Shown here: piece after piece, positions 9,027-18,471 of the stretch
Numbering within the stretch: the first letter of the stretch is position 1
How the letters are laid out: every line of letters starts with the position of its first letter
Source: G963422275 sp963422275
Lineage (GTDB): Bacteria > Pseudomonadota > Alphaproteobacteria > Rhodobacterales > Rhodobacteraceae
Direction of reading: 5' to 3'
DNA: 64,000 nt
NCBI GenBank assembly: GCA_963422275.1
Contig: OY729418.1
Location: 310,001-374,000 of the forward strand
Translations under genes and position numbers: made by a program
Notes under the pieces: model-generated
What the model was told of the DNA's origin: nothing
The model's database searches: none
The model's input: only the letters and a program-made list of their open reading frames with translations

Positions 9027-9988
9027 CAGTCAAAGCGCTCCAACCTGACGGCAGCATCGCGCGGCAAGTCAAACGCAACGGCTTCACCTGGCGCATGCGT
9101 CGGAAATCCGACCGGAGCGTCCGCCCTGATCACTCCCAAGTCGCTGTCGAGCACGTACTCGTTTTTCTCCCCCGCAAATGAAACACCTCGAATCACGCCG
9201 GCAAACGGCCCGGTGCCAAGCACGACCGCTCCCGGGCGCCAAGCGAGAGCTCCGTCGCCATTCGGGTCGCGTCGAATTGTCTCGAAGCCCACAAAATCTG
9301 CGACAAAGCCGGATACCGGCTGGCTGTAAATATCCTCTGGGGTGCCGAGCTGTTCAACGCGCCCGTCTCTCATGACAACGATCCGGTCAGCCAGTGCCAG
9401 TGCCTCTGACTGGTCATGGGTGACGAACACCATCGTCACTCCGGTTTCCCATTGAACTCTCTGCAACTCGAGCCGCATCTCGAGCCTGAGACGGGCATCA
9501 AGATTGGAAAGCGGTTCGTCTAGAAGCAGCACCTTGGGTTTCATCACCAGCGATCGGGCAAGAGCCACGCGCTGTTGCTGCCCGCCTGACAGCTCGGCGG
9601 GCGCCCTGTCAGCAAGGTCTTGCAATCCCACAGTGCCCAGAACCGCTTCCACGCGCGCAACAAGGTCGGAAGCGCGACGAAGACGCAATCCGAACGCAAC
9701 ATTCTCGAAAACAGTGAGATGCGGAAATAGCGCGTAGGACTGAAAGACCAGACCGACCTCCCGCTTGGATGGCGGCACATGGGTCATCTCGCGTCCATCC
9801 AGCTGGATCGTTCCCGATTTAGGCGTCAGCAAGCCCGCAATTGCGCGCATTGTGGTCGTCTTTCCGCAACCGGACGGACCGAGCAGAGCGAGCAGTTCGC
9901 CCTTTCGAATGCCGAGGTCCATCGCCTCCACCGCCACGGTCTTGCCGTATGCAAGCGTGAGTCGCTCCAGCGACACGAAATCAGACAT
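9026..9988 (-). CDS. ABC transporter ATP-binding protein, PotA type
   Basis: This is the ATPase of a binding-protein-dependent importer in the spermidine/putrescine-iron class. From ATG 9988 (320 residues) it shows Walker A GPSGCGKT at 37-44, Q-loop VFQSYALFP, signature ELSGGQQQRVALARSL, Walker B KVLLLDEPLSNLD, switch VFVTHDQSEALAL, and a C-terminal regulatory OB-like (TOBE) region. I prefer this start because it overlaps the permease stop by eight bases; an upstream ATG at 10021 lies inside the permease gene. Sequence class alone does not give the substrate. The nucleoside hydrolase and adenine deaminase downstream argue for a purine compound rather than a polyamine. Confidence 0.92.
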   Translation of the reverse strand: MSDFVSLERLTLAYGKTVAVEAMDLGIRKGELLALLGPSGCGKTTTMRAIAGLLTPKSGTIQLDGREMTHVPPSKREVGLVFQSYALFPHLTVFENVAFGLRLRRASDLVARVEAVLGTVGLQDLADRAPAELSGGQQQRVALARSLVMKPKVLLLDEPLSNLDARLRLEMRLELQRVQWETGVTMVFVTHDQSEALALADRIVVMRDGRVEQLGTPEDIYSQPVSGFVADFVGFETIRRDPNGDGALAWRPGAVVLGTGPFAGVIRGVSFAGEKNEYVLDSDLGVIRADAPVGFPTHAPGEAVAFDLPRDAAVRLERFD

Positions 9989-10760
9989 AGCGCGAAAATC
10001 CCAAGAATCGCTCGGCGGCAAAGACTATCGCCATTGACATGAATGCCAGAAGCGCGGACAGCGCGGCTACTGAAGGATCGTAGTTGATTTCCATGTACGC
10101 AATCATGTCTATGGGAAGGGTCCGAACGCCTGGACCAGACAGGAAGAGAGACACCGGCACCTGATTGAAACTTGTGACGAACCCGAGGATGAAGGCCGCA
10201 AGAATGCCGCCTCTCAGATTCGGGACCACAACGCGCAGAAAGGCGCCTGTGCGTGAGCAGCCGAGCAGCATTGCAGCCTCCTCGATGTCGGTTCGCAGAT
10301 TTTCCATGGATGCGGACACGACGCGAACCGCGTAGGGCAACACGAGTGCGGTGTGGGCGAGAAACAGCGCAAGCATGATCGTAACGCCAGTCGGTATGAC
10401 GAGATAGCGAAGCAACGCAAGACCGACAATAATCCCCGGGACGATTATCGGTGCGGAAAGCACGAGCCGGACAGGCTCAGCGCCGGGAATGCGGTAGCGG
10501 GTGAGCGCGTACGCCGCCGGGACACCGAGAACCAGCGCAGCCAGCGTGCCGAACACTGCAAGGAGCATGGAGACGCCGAAGCTTTTGCGAAAGCTTTCGA
10601 TTTCAAAGACCTTGATCACCCATTTCAGCGAGTAGCCTTGGGGAGGGAAGGCAAGATTGTTCCCGGCGGAAAGCGCGGCGGCGATGATGATCAGGAACGG
10701 CCCAATCAGAAACGTGAGCGTGAGGCCCAGGATGGCCCATTGAGCAAAGCGGCTGTTCAT
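9981..10760 (-). CDS. ABC transporter permease, PotC type
   Basis: This 259-residue inner-membrane permease has about six hydrophobic segments, the first at residues 8-30 (WAILGLTLTFLIGPFLIII). The binding-protein-dependent transport loop (EAAMLLGCSRTGAFLRVVVPNL) sits at about 160-182, where the Glu-Ala-Ala and Gly residues contact the ATPase. The start overlaps the stop of the other permease by four bases (ATGA), and the stop overlaps the ATPase gene. Confidence 0.9.
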   Translation of the reverse strand: MNSRFAQWAILGLTLTFLIGPFLIIIAAALSAGNNLAFPPQGYSLKWVIKVFEIESFRKSFGVSMLLAVFGTLAALVLGVPAAYALTRYRIPGAEPVRLVLSAPIIVPGIIVGLALLRYLVIPTGVTIMLALFLAHTALVLPYAVRVVSASMENLRTDIEEAAMLLGCSRTGAFLRVVVPNLRGGILAAFILGFVTSFNQVPVSLFLSGPGVRTLPIDMIAYMEINYDPSVAALSALLAFMSMAIVFAAERFLGFSRYV

Positions 10761-11584
10761 CGATGTCGTCTCGCCGTCGCCATGCGCTTCAGAAGAACGT
10801 TGACCGAAAAGCTCATGACAATCAGGATCATTGCAATAACCGAGGCGGAAACGAAATCGTTTGCCACCGTGACTCGCTGGTAGAGAAGCGTCTCCAGCAT
10901 CAGCACCTTGGACCCGCCGAGAATGGCGGGCGTGATGTACGCCGTGAGCGAGCCGGTGAACACCAGCGTGCCGCCAATGACCAAGCCTTCGCGAGTTAGA
11001 GGAAGAATCACTCGCGTAAAGACCTGCAGCCAGTTGGCGCCAAGAATCCTGGCGGCTGGCACCGCGTCCTTGGGCAAGTTCTCCATGGCCGAGACGAGAG
11101 AGATGATCATCAGGGGCATGAACAGCTGCAGCAGCCCGATGAACACCGCCGTTTCCGTAAAAAGAATTCTTATCGGCGCATCGGCGAGTCCAAGCGTCGT
11201 CAGCAGCTTGTTAACGAATCCGGTGCGCCCTAGAATGACAAGCCACGCATAGGTGCGAGCGACCGGCGAGATCATCAACGGAAGAATAACGAGTCCGAAA
11301 ATCCTGCCGCGTGCCGTCGTCGGCAGTCCGACGATGGAGAATGCCGCCGCATAGCCCACCACGGCCGAAACCACTGTCACCATTACGCCCAGCTTCAGCG
11401 TTCGAAAGAATACCGTCTGGTTCCGCTCGTTCGAAAAGAATTCAATGTAGCCGGTCAGCGACCAGTTGCCTCCAACACGAAATGCCTCGGAAAGTAGTAT
11501 GCCAACCGGCAGAATGAAGAGCACCGCGGCGAAAAACGCCGCGGGCAACGCTAGGGCAAGGCCTTCCGTCCGGTTTTCAAACAT
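10757..11584 (-). CDS. ABC transporter permease, PotB type
   Basis: This 275-residue inner-membrane permease is the first of the two channel subunits. Hydrophobic segments begin at about residue 9 (LALALPAAFFAAVLFILPVG), and the coupling loop reads PAARILGANWLQVFTRVILP at about 175-195, with Ala-Ala replacing the usual Glu-Ala-Ala. It starts three bases after the stop of the binding-protein gene and overlaps the next permease by four bases, which places the four transport genes and two enzymes on one transcript. Confidence 0.9.
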   Translation of the reverse strand: MFENRTEGLALALPAAFFAAVLFILPVGILLSEAFRVGGNWSLTGYIEFFSNERNQTVFFRTLKLGVMVTVVSAVVGYAAAFSIVGLPTTARGRIFGLVILPLMISPVARTYAWLVILGRTGFVNKLLTTLGLADAPIRILFTETAVFIGLLQLFMPLMIISLVSAMENLPKDAVPAARILGANWLQVFTRVILPLTREGLVIGGTLVFTGSLTAYITPAILGGSKVLMLETLLYQRVTVANDFVSASVIAMILIVMSFSVNVLLKRMATARRHR

Positions 11585-11587
11585 CCA

Positions 11588-12610
11588 TCAGTTGACGACA
11601 TTCGTGTTCCAAAGATCGAGCCAAGTCTCGCGGTTATCGAGAATCACGGATGGCGGCAGAATATCGAGGGTTGCGACGGTGTCGGCCCCGTAGGTGAGAT
11701 TGGAGGCAGCCTCGTCCGAAACCACAACCTCGGCGTTCGCCGGGCTGTCGATCAGCGCTTCAGCCAGCTTCGTCTGCACCTCGGTCGAAAGCCAGTAATT
11801 CATGAATTGAAGTGCAAGTTCCTCGTTCCCGTTTCCCTTGGTCATTACCATGACATTCATGCCGCCGGTCTGTCCCTCCTTCGGCGTAGCCCACGCCATC
11901 GGAAGTCCATTGTTCTTGAAACGACCCCAAGCGAAGCGGCCAACCGGGGCGGCCCAAATCTCCTCCTGCTGCATGAGCTGGGCAAGCTGGGACGAGCGAA
12001 CATAGAAGGTCACGATGTCGTCCACTCTTTCTCCGACCATGGCGATGGGCATCTCAAGCGAATGGTCAGCGTCGCCGTATGCCTTGCCCAGCATGTATAA
12101 CGATGGCGGACCTTGGGTTGTCGTGATGTCCGGCAAGGCGACGTTGCCAGCGAGTTCCGGGGAGAGAAGATCCGCCCAGCTGTCGATCTGCGCTTTGTCC
12201 GTCCGATAGACAATGGACGTCGCATAGAATGTGTAACCGATTCCCAAACTGTCGCCGAGCGGGTCCTTTGCGATGTCATAGAGTTTGGCGTGATTCGGGA
12301 TTTTCGAGACATCGATTGGCTGCAGCAGCCCCTTGCGAGCTGCCCCGAGAGCGTCATGGGTCGAAAGCACTGCCATATCGATGACAGGATTGTCCCTATT
12401 CGCCTCGATCTTGGCCAGACGTTCAATCGAGTTACCGGTCTCGACAACGATGTCGCAACCGCAAATTGCCTCGAACGGCTCGTAGACCAGTTCCGTGAAT
12501 TCATCCTGACTGAAAGAGTAAACCGATATCGTCAGCGTCTTGTCCTGCGCCGAAGCCGCCGTGGCGACTGCGAGCGTGGCCACGCCAGCCAAAAGAGTAT
12601 TGAACTTCAT
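11588..12610 (-). CDS. Periplasmic binding protein, PotD/family 1 type
   Basis: This 340-residue solute-binding protein captures the substrate for the adjacent importer. A clear signal peptide (MKFNTLLAGVATLAVATAASAQ) is cut after Ala-Ser-Ala. The mature part starts KTLTISVYSFSQDEF, which is typical of the polyamine/iron/thiamine binding-protein group, and ends in EVQTKLAEALIDSPAN. The ribosome-binding site AAGGAG lies seven to eight bases before the ATG. It is the first gene of the six-gene unit. The usual acidic polyamine-binding residues cannot be confirmed by eye. Confidence 0.9.
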   Translation of the reverse strand: MKFNTLLAGVATLAVATAASAQDKTLTISVYSFSQDEFTELVYEPFEAICGCDIVVETGNSIERLAKIEANRDNPVIDMAVLSTHDALGAARKGLLQPIDVSKIPNHAKLYDIAKDPLGDSLGIGYTFYATSIVYRTDKAQIDSWADLLSPELAGNVALPDITTTQGPPSLYMLGKAYGDADHSLEMPIAMVGERVDDIVTFYVRSSQLAQLMQQEEIWAAPVGRFAWGRFKNNGLPMAWATPKEGQTGGMNVMVMTKGNGNEELALQFMNYWLSTEVQTKLAEALIDSPANAEVVVSDEAASNLTYGADTVATLDILPPSVILDNRETWLDLWNTNVVN

Positions 12611-13503
12611 GTTGTTTCTCCTTGTTGTAAGCTGAGGGGCAAACCAGCAAAAATAAAACGCACTGGGTCACAGAAATTCTCAGTCACGGTCAAATCAGCT
12701 CGCGGACGGCACCCACCCGGGAACCGTCCAACCCGGGGTTGTCCATCGTTGCTGCGGACAGAATATTTCGATGATCGCCTCCATGGATCGAGCGCTCCCT
12801 GCTATTCCGCTGTCTCGCGTCGCACACGATCGAGAGCTGCCACGGGGCACCTTACGCCACAAGCTCTGCAGAAGGCACCCAAACCACGTCAGGTCTGGCC
12901 TGCGAAGCGCTGACAACCGAAAACCAAGGCAATTGACGCCCTATTCGCTCACCTTGACATAGCGGTGCATCAAGTTTCCGTGCACCTGCGCGGAGTTAGC
13001 GTATGCCATAGCGCAGAACACGCCTGACGAGACGACAATTCTCATGGTTTTTGAGATCAATGCATTCCAGCAATTTGCCCTGAGCACACTGTACAGGCGG
13101 GAACTGGACAGTCAAGTTCGGCATCGCCAGTTCGAAAAAATCTGCCGCGCCCCTGCCGCAGATCCAACTTCAGCAACATTCGACGGTGACGCCGCCATCC
13201 AAGCCCTGCAGCAAAATCACATCGCCCGAAGACAAGTTCTCGAAATTGCTTAGAAAGGAAGGAAGATTCCAGACGTTCTTCCAAAGAGCAAATCAAGTGT
13301 GAATAAAAGCTGCACGTTCCCGCAAGCCCGAACGCGGTCAATCGATCACTCGCTTCTCTGCCACCTGAAGCCCCAGCGCAAATTCGTCTCGCATCCCTTT
13401 GGTCGCACTCTTCAATGCAAACCACCTTCTTGCAGGAATAGGTCTCAGCGGCTTCAGTCCCTCATGTTGCCAAAACGTCCAGACCGCAACGTTCAAGCCC
13501 GCA
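12611..13503. other. Long gap without a recognisable gene
   Basis: The stretch must hold the promoter for the binding-protein operon at its left end, although no clear -35/-10 pair stands out. Several short open frames run through it on both strands, but none shows domain motifs or a good ribosome-binding site. It could contain a gene decayed beyond recognition. Confidence 0.4.
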
Positions 13504-14454
13504 TCAAATATCCTGTGCGCCGACAGTCTCCAAGTATTTTCGGATGGCCAGCTTCGCCGTCCGCAGGTTTCTTGCGTTGCGCATGGCTGCGTTGTCTTCC
13601 GCGAGCCGGTCCGCGATCCAGCCAACGTAGGTCACTGCCCGCATCGCCATCACGAGGTCGAACGCTTCCAGCGAAACGGATCGTTTTCTGGAGTAGGCTT
13701 CGAAGAGTGCCTCTTTCAGCCGAAAGTAGTTTGGCCGCTCCAGATACTTGACCAGCACGGTCGCCAGGTCGAAGAGACGATAGCCGAATCCGCCGTCATC
13801 GAAATCGATGAGTTGAACCCTTCCTCCGGAAATCAGCACGTTATCGGGAACCAAGTCAGCGTGAATCAGGCCAAAGTCCAAGTCGCCTTCAATTCGAGAC
13901 AGATGTCTGTCCGCCGCATTGCGAAAACCCCGCAGAAGGTCCCGGTCTTCGGAATTCAACGTCGGGTTTTCCCAAAACCTGCCCCATACTGGAGATTCGC
14001 CCAAAAGCCCTTTTCGATCCCAGTGCCAGCGCGTGAAGTTTCGAGGCAGTGCCCATGCGTCCGACACGGAATGCAACAGCGCCATTTCTGCACCCAATGA
14101 CTTGAATAGCGATGGAAGGTTTTCGCGCTGGTCAAGGCTTGCCGCTGCCAGCGTTGTTCCCGGCAACCAACTCATCACCGAGACCCGAATTCCATCGAGA
14201 ACATGCACGTAATCCCCCTTTATCGACCTAACCGGAGAGGGCACCTGCAATCCGCCCCGCGCCGCGGCGTCGAGCCATTGCAGTTCGGAGCGAAGCTCGA
14301 GATCATTTCTGTAACCGACGCGATGCACTCGCAGTGCATAGGTTCGTCCGCGGTGATCGACCCGGTAGACGTGATTTTCCCGGCAACCGGCCAGTTCAAG
14401 CTGTCCCCCTTCAAGCTGCCAAAGAGGCAGAGCTCGGGTAGCGGCTTCAATCAT
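13504..14454 (-). CDS. APH-fold phosphotransferase (small-molecule kinase)
   Basis: This 316-residue protein has the aminoglycoside phosphotransferase/homoserine kinase II fold. The catalytic loop reads GLIHADLVPDNVLISGG (HxDxxxxN) at about 208-224, followed by the metal Asp in VQLIDFDDGGFGYRLFDLA, and a glycine-poor N-lobe (NHVYRVDHRGRTYALRVHR). Upstream on the same strand lies a class III aminotransferase. The combination is known from hydroxylysine and ethanolamine catabolism, where such a kinase makes a phosphoester that a PLP phospho-lyase eliminates, so that role is inferred here. A resistance function is unlikely in this setting. Confidence 0.85.
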   Translation of the reverse strand: MIEAATRALPLWQLEGGQLELAGCRENHVYRVDHRGRTYALRVHRVGYRNDLELRSELQWLDAAARGGLQVPSPVRSIKGDYVHVLDGIRVSVMSWLPGTTLAAASLDQRENLPSLFKSLGAEMALLHSVSDAWALPRNFTRWHWDRKGLLGESPVWGRFWENPTLNSEDRDLLRGFRNAADRHLSRIEGDLDFGLIHADLVPDNVLISGGRVQLIDFDDGGFGYRLFDLATVLVKYLERPNYFRLKEALFEAYSRKRSVSLEAFDLVMAMRAVTYVGWIADRLAEDNAAMRNARNLRTAKLAIRKYLETVGAQDI

Positions 14455-14885
14455 TATGCGGCAAGCCCGTAGCTATCTGACCATAGCAAGCGACTGTACC
14501 AACCCAACACCCAGCAACTGCGGCACACTGACTCGATCAACGAATCTTGATTGACAGGACCTAGGCACGGCGCGGCAGCGGGGATAAACGATGACAATCA
14601 CGGACCTTAGAAAGAAAACATGGGGAAACTCTATCAACCACGCATTCAGGCTCATTTTGGATCTTGGTCGGTGATTTGGGGATGCACAACAGAGTCCGGT
14701 CATTCAGCCTCGATGGAGCGGAATTCAGCCAGTTTCAACCCCATAAGGCCAGAGACCGCAGAACACTGAACAAGTCTGCCGCAATCCCAGAACTTGGAAT
14801 GCAATGCAAAAGTGGATCGGGGTCGCGAGCATGTCATTAATGCATGCGACGAGATTCCGAAAGGTCATTTCTTGAATCGGGCAAA
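14455..14885. other. Spacer between kinase and aminotransferase genes
   Basis: About 430 bases with no supported gene. Its length argues for a separate promoter for the kinase gene or for loss of a small gene, but neither can be shown. Confidence 0.35.
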
Positions 14886-16208
14886 TCAACGCAACGCCGT
14901 TGTCAACACCTGATCGAGCGCGTCGAACAGGAAATCCGCGTTCTCTCTGCTGAATGTCATCGGCGGACGAATCTTGAGCGTGTTGCCGGAACGGCCGAGA
15001 CTCCCAAGCACGATTCCCCTGTCGCGCATTTGGTTGACGACACGACTTGTGAAATCGGTTGCCGGTTTCTTTGTTTCGCAATCGAGCACGAACTCTGCCC
15101 CGAATATCAAGCCCGAGCCACGCGTATCTCCGACGATCTCGTGTTTCAGAGCCAAATCATTCAGTCTTTGCCGGGCAAATTCTCCGACCCTTCGAGCATT
15201 TTCGAGCAACCCCTTTTCCTCGATCTCATCCAATACGGCCATTGCCGCGGCACACGAAACAGGGTTCCCTCCAAACGTGTTGAAGTAGCGATACTTCGTC
15301 TGGAACGACGCCAGCAAGGCACTTCCAGCAACCACTGCCCCGACGGGATGGCCGTTGGCCATCGGCTTTCCCAATGTAACGATGTCGGGCTGAATTCCTT
15401 GGCGCAGGTGCCCCCACATGTGCGTGCCAATCCGACCGAAGCCAGGCTGGACTTCGTCGGCAATGACGATCCCTCCGGCTTTTCGGATCTCCTGAACTGC
15501 CGGCTTCAGCCACCCTTCTGGAAGGTCGGGAAAACCCTCATTCACAAAAAATGGGCAAAATATCGCTGCCGCAAAACCGTGACGTGACTCTTCCAGTTCC
15601 TCGATTCTCTCTCTTACGGCTCGCGCAAAGGCATTGGCATGGGCCATCCCGGCCACCCCTCCCAGCGGACGGTAGCTATCCGGAGCAGGAACGAACCGGG
15701 CAAAGCCAGAGAGGGCCTTGCCCACACCAGGCGAATTGCTTCTCGACAATTGCGAAACCAGGGCCGTGTTGCCGTGGTAAGTCCAGTCGGTCGCTATGAT
15801 TCCCGACTTGCCGGTTGCTGCTTCCGCCATGCGAATGGCCAGGTCATTTGCTTCAGACCCCGTGCACGTCATTACGGCAGCATCCAAGGCTTTGCCGAAC
15901 GTGCAGGTCAAACGGTCCAAATAATCGAGGATGCCTTCGTGCAAATACCGTGTGTGCGTGTTCAGAGTCGCGGCTTGCCGTGCAGTCGCTTCGACCACCC
16001 TTGAGTTGCAGTGTCCGACGTGCGGCACATTGTTGTAGCAATCAAGGTACTTGCGACCATTTTGATCCCAAAGCCACACGCCTTTCGCCCTTACGACGTG
16101 CAGAGGCTCATCGTAGAATGTCGACACCTTCGGACCAAGCAGCCTCGCTCGGCGCGCGGAAATTTCGGAGGCATCTCCGGGGTGTTCGCTTGGCATATTC
16201 AATTTCAA
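14886..16208 (-). CDS. Class III PLP-dependent aminotransferase or phospho-lyase
   Basis: This is a 440-residue fold-type I PLP enzyme. The segment VWLWDQNGRKYLDCYNNVPHVGHC is typical of the class, CTGSEANDLAIRMA binds the cofactor phosphate, IVIADEVQPGFGRIG holds the Asp that contacts the pyridine nitrogen, and TLGKPMANGHPVGAVV holds the Schiff-base Lys at about residue 275. The YNNVPHVGHCNSRVV wording is closest to the ethanolamine-phosphate/phosphohydroxylysine phospho-lyase branch rather than to omega-transaminases. With the kinase downstream it would form a phosphorylate-then-eliminate pair. An ordinary transaminase remains possible. Confidence 0.87.
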   Translation of the reverse strand: MKLNMPSEHPGDASEISARRARLLGPKVSTFYDEPLHVVRAKGVWLWDQNGRKYLDCYNNVPHVGHCNSRVVEATARQAATLNTHTRYLHEGILDYLDRLTCTFGKALDAAVMTCTGSEANDLAIRMAEAATGKSGIIATDWTYHGNTALVSQLSRSNSPGVGKALSGFARFVPAPDSYRPLGGVAGMAHANAFARAVRERIEELEESRHGFAAAIFCPFFVNEGFPDLPEGWLKPAVQEIRKAGGIVIADEVQPGFGRIGTHMWGHLRQGIQPDIVTLGKPMANGHPVGAVVAGSALLASFQTKYRYFNTFGGNPVSCAAAMAVLDEIEEKGLLENARRVGEFARQRLNDLALKHEIVGDTRGSGLIFGAEFVLDCETKKPATDFTSRVVNQMRDRGIVLGSLGRSGNTLKIRPPMTFSRENADFLFDALDQVLTTALR

Positions 16209-16402
16209 AGGTCGGACGACTGTTCAGTCTCGTTGCAAGGTTTCGTGGTCGTTGACGAGAAAGGGTGTATCCATAAATTCGCGAGAGTTCCATACGGTGG
16301 CAGTTCTGCCAACCGGCAGGGCCAAACCACTAGGGTTTCAAGCGTTCAAATCGATAATTGCTGCAGCCTGCACACTATTGTCTGGAACGCTCTACATAAA
16401 AT

Positions 16403-16682
16403 ATGGCTCTGTTCACATTACGCAGGCCTGCGTAATATGCATTGTTCCGACTTGCATTGAACGTGGGGGACAGAACGATGGATCGAGCGCGTTTTCGGGA
16501 CTGGTTTTCGACCATCGATGAACTGACGGCGGTGCAATGCCGGAAGGTTGCTGCGGTTCTGTCGGCTCCGCCGGAGGGCGCGACCCTCGGTGGCGGCGGT
16601 CGGGCTGGAGATCGGTGAAGAGCGGCTCTGTCCGGGCTGCACCGCAAGGAGCAGTGGCTGTCCTTCGCCACCGCCCCATGAA
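16403..16682 (+). mobile_element. IS1595-type relic, copy 2 of 5
   Basis: The left end GGCTCTGTTCACATTACGC matches copy 1, and the transposase start MDRARFRDWFSTIDELTAVQ is at 16478. It reads on through a shortened zinc-ribbon region with an in-frame TGA to LSGLHRKEQWLSFATAP and is then cut at about 16680 by an IS5-type fragment. The DDE domain is absent. Confidence 0.75.
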
Positions 16683-17035
16683 CCAAGACTGCGCGGCTTG
16701 GAAGCACCGCTTTCAGGGTGCCGAAGGTCTGCTCCACGACCCACCGTCGCATCGAAAACCGCCACCGAACCGCACTTGACCTTCAGGCCGCACTCCTGCA
16801 ATTGGCGGTTGACCTCCGACAGCGAGCTTGCACTGGCTAGCAGGAGAACTCGGATCGTCAAGTCGACATCGCAGCCGGTGCGCCCCAGATGCGAGCGCCC
16901 CGGACGAGAGCCGCCGCCAAGCGTTGCCAGTCGATCAGGGCGCGACCTTTTGCAGGCCGCTGTTCCGTCTCACACGCTTGGCAATCAGACCCATGAAGAA
17001 ATCCACCGTCCTCTCCCTCAATCGAACACCGTAAC
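16683..17035 (-). mobile_element. IS5-family transposase fragment
   Basis: Reading from right to left in shifting frames gives SLSEVNRQLQECGLKVK, CGSVAVFDATV (the first catalytic Asp of an IS5-type DDE domain) and then RRWVVEQTFGTLKAV, which is the Glu-containing C-terminal box. The part between the first Asp and the Glu is deleted. It abuts the IS1595 relic to the left. Confidence 0.6.
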
Positions 17036-18471
17036 AATTACTTGCACCGGTTTCGGTGTTGCATGTCAGTAGCTAAAGGGCACATTTCACAATAGTTTTT
17101 TTCTGGCCAACCGTCTTGGATTCGGCTGGCCCCTCAACTGGACCCCAAGACCGAAATGGCCACTTTCGAAACGGTCTTTTACTGGTTGGTCGGGCAAACC
17201 TACCTTTCACCCTGAACACTTGATTTCCGGCTCGTGCAACTGCATCCGCTTCATCGCCCGGGTCTGGGATAGTCCAAGAACTTGTTCCATAGGTCGCGCG
17301 TGGCCTCAAGACATGGCAGTCGGTAGCCAAGCAATGTGAAAATGCTGGGATCAACCGTTCCATATCACTCCCGCGCCCAACCGGTCGCGATTTCCCTTGA
17401 CGCACTTCTTTGGGCAGGCAGCCGGAACGAACGCACTTCCAAGATTTGGCGTGGACAGGGTATGGTGATTGATGCTGCCGTCTGCAATTCGAAAGCCGGT
17501 GTTCAGGCGTTAGGCAGGGTACCGCCTCGCTGCTATGGTCTGCAGCGTGAAAGAGCTTGGCCCAACAAGCGTTGAACTTGAACTTGCCGGGAAATTATAC
17601 CAACCGCAACTGTGAAACTGTTGCGGAAACGAATTCGCCCTGTTGCTAGATGCGGGCGGGCAGAGCGTGTCGACGATGCTCGTCCTCAACTATCGCTAGA
17701 ATGAATTTCTTCAGCAGCAAATCTCTCCCGCCAAGTTTCCATTTCACCCGTCGGAAGGATCGTATGCCAAGGACGTAAAGTCAACTGGGTCCGGGTTCCC
17801 CAAAGGGGTTGCTCTTCGAATGAATGCTACGAACTGCATCCTTGCTGCCTTGGACATACACTTGGGCTGGTTCCTCGGAGTTGCAGTTACTGGCATTCAA
17901 TAGAGACTCCGATAAAATTCAACGTGGCGATGATTGCCAGGCGGATTGCGCCGGACAAAGCGCGTTGGCCTGCGCCAGATTAACTTTGACTTGATTCCTG
18001 CCTGCGGAAGTTCTGCGAACGAGCGCAGTTTCAACTTGAGAAGCCGCAAGGGGTGGAGCGCATCGACAGGGGCGGCTTCTCGGGGACTGACTTTGGAAAC
18101 TCTGGCACCCGCCGGACCGCAACTGGCCGGACGGAGCCTGCTATCCGAACGGTGAAACACACGGTCGGGATGCCGGTTCGGAGCGCCTGCCATCGCGAAG
18201 CGGCGAGGTTGCCCCCGGAGACCAGAGACATCGGCGACAACCGCGATTTCGGTCGTTCTCGCCACGCCGAAGCTCCAGCGAAAGGTCGGGGGAGCCGCTT
18301 CGGCCATTATGAGGGGCGGTGCTTTCCCGAGTGCCCTCCAGCCATGGATCACCTTGACCGAACTGACAACCGGTTCGCGCCGCGCTTGACTTTCCGCCGC
18401 GGCGAGGCATGGTCCGGTCCAGAGGCCGAGGAGGGCCGAGAAGCCATGAAGCATCGCCGAGGTTTCGCCAA
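17036..18471. other. Gap of about 1.4 kb without a recognisable gene
   Basis: No family motif, terminal repeat or RNA gene is visible. GC content rises markedly from about 18000 onward, leading into the MNT-HEPN-like gene, and the long minus-strand open frames there are shadows produced by that composition. This suggests that a GC-rich transferred segment begins near 17950. Confidence 0.35.

Noticed and set aside
9026..10021. Spermidine/putrescine transport as the function of the 9-12.6 kb importer
   Set aside because: The class similarity is real, but the operon partners act on nucleosides and adenine. I kept the class name and left the polyamine role out.
13504..14454. Aminoglycoside resistance gene
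   Set aside because: The fold is shared, but the nearby class III PLP enzyme and the lack of resistance context favour a metabolic kinase.
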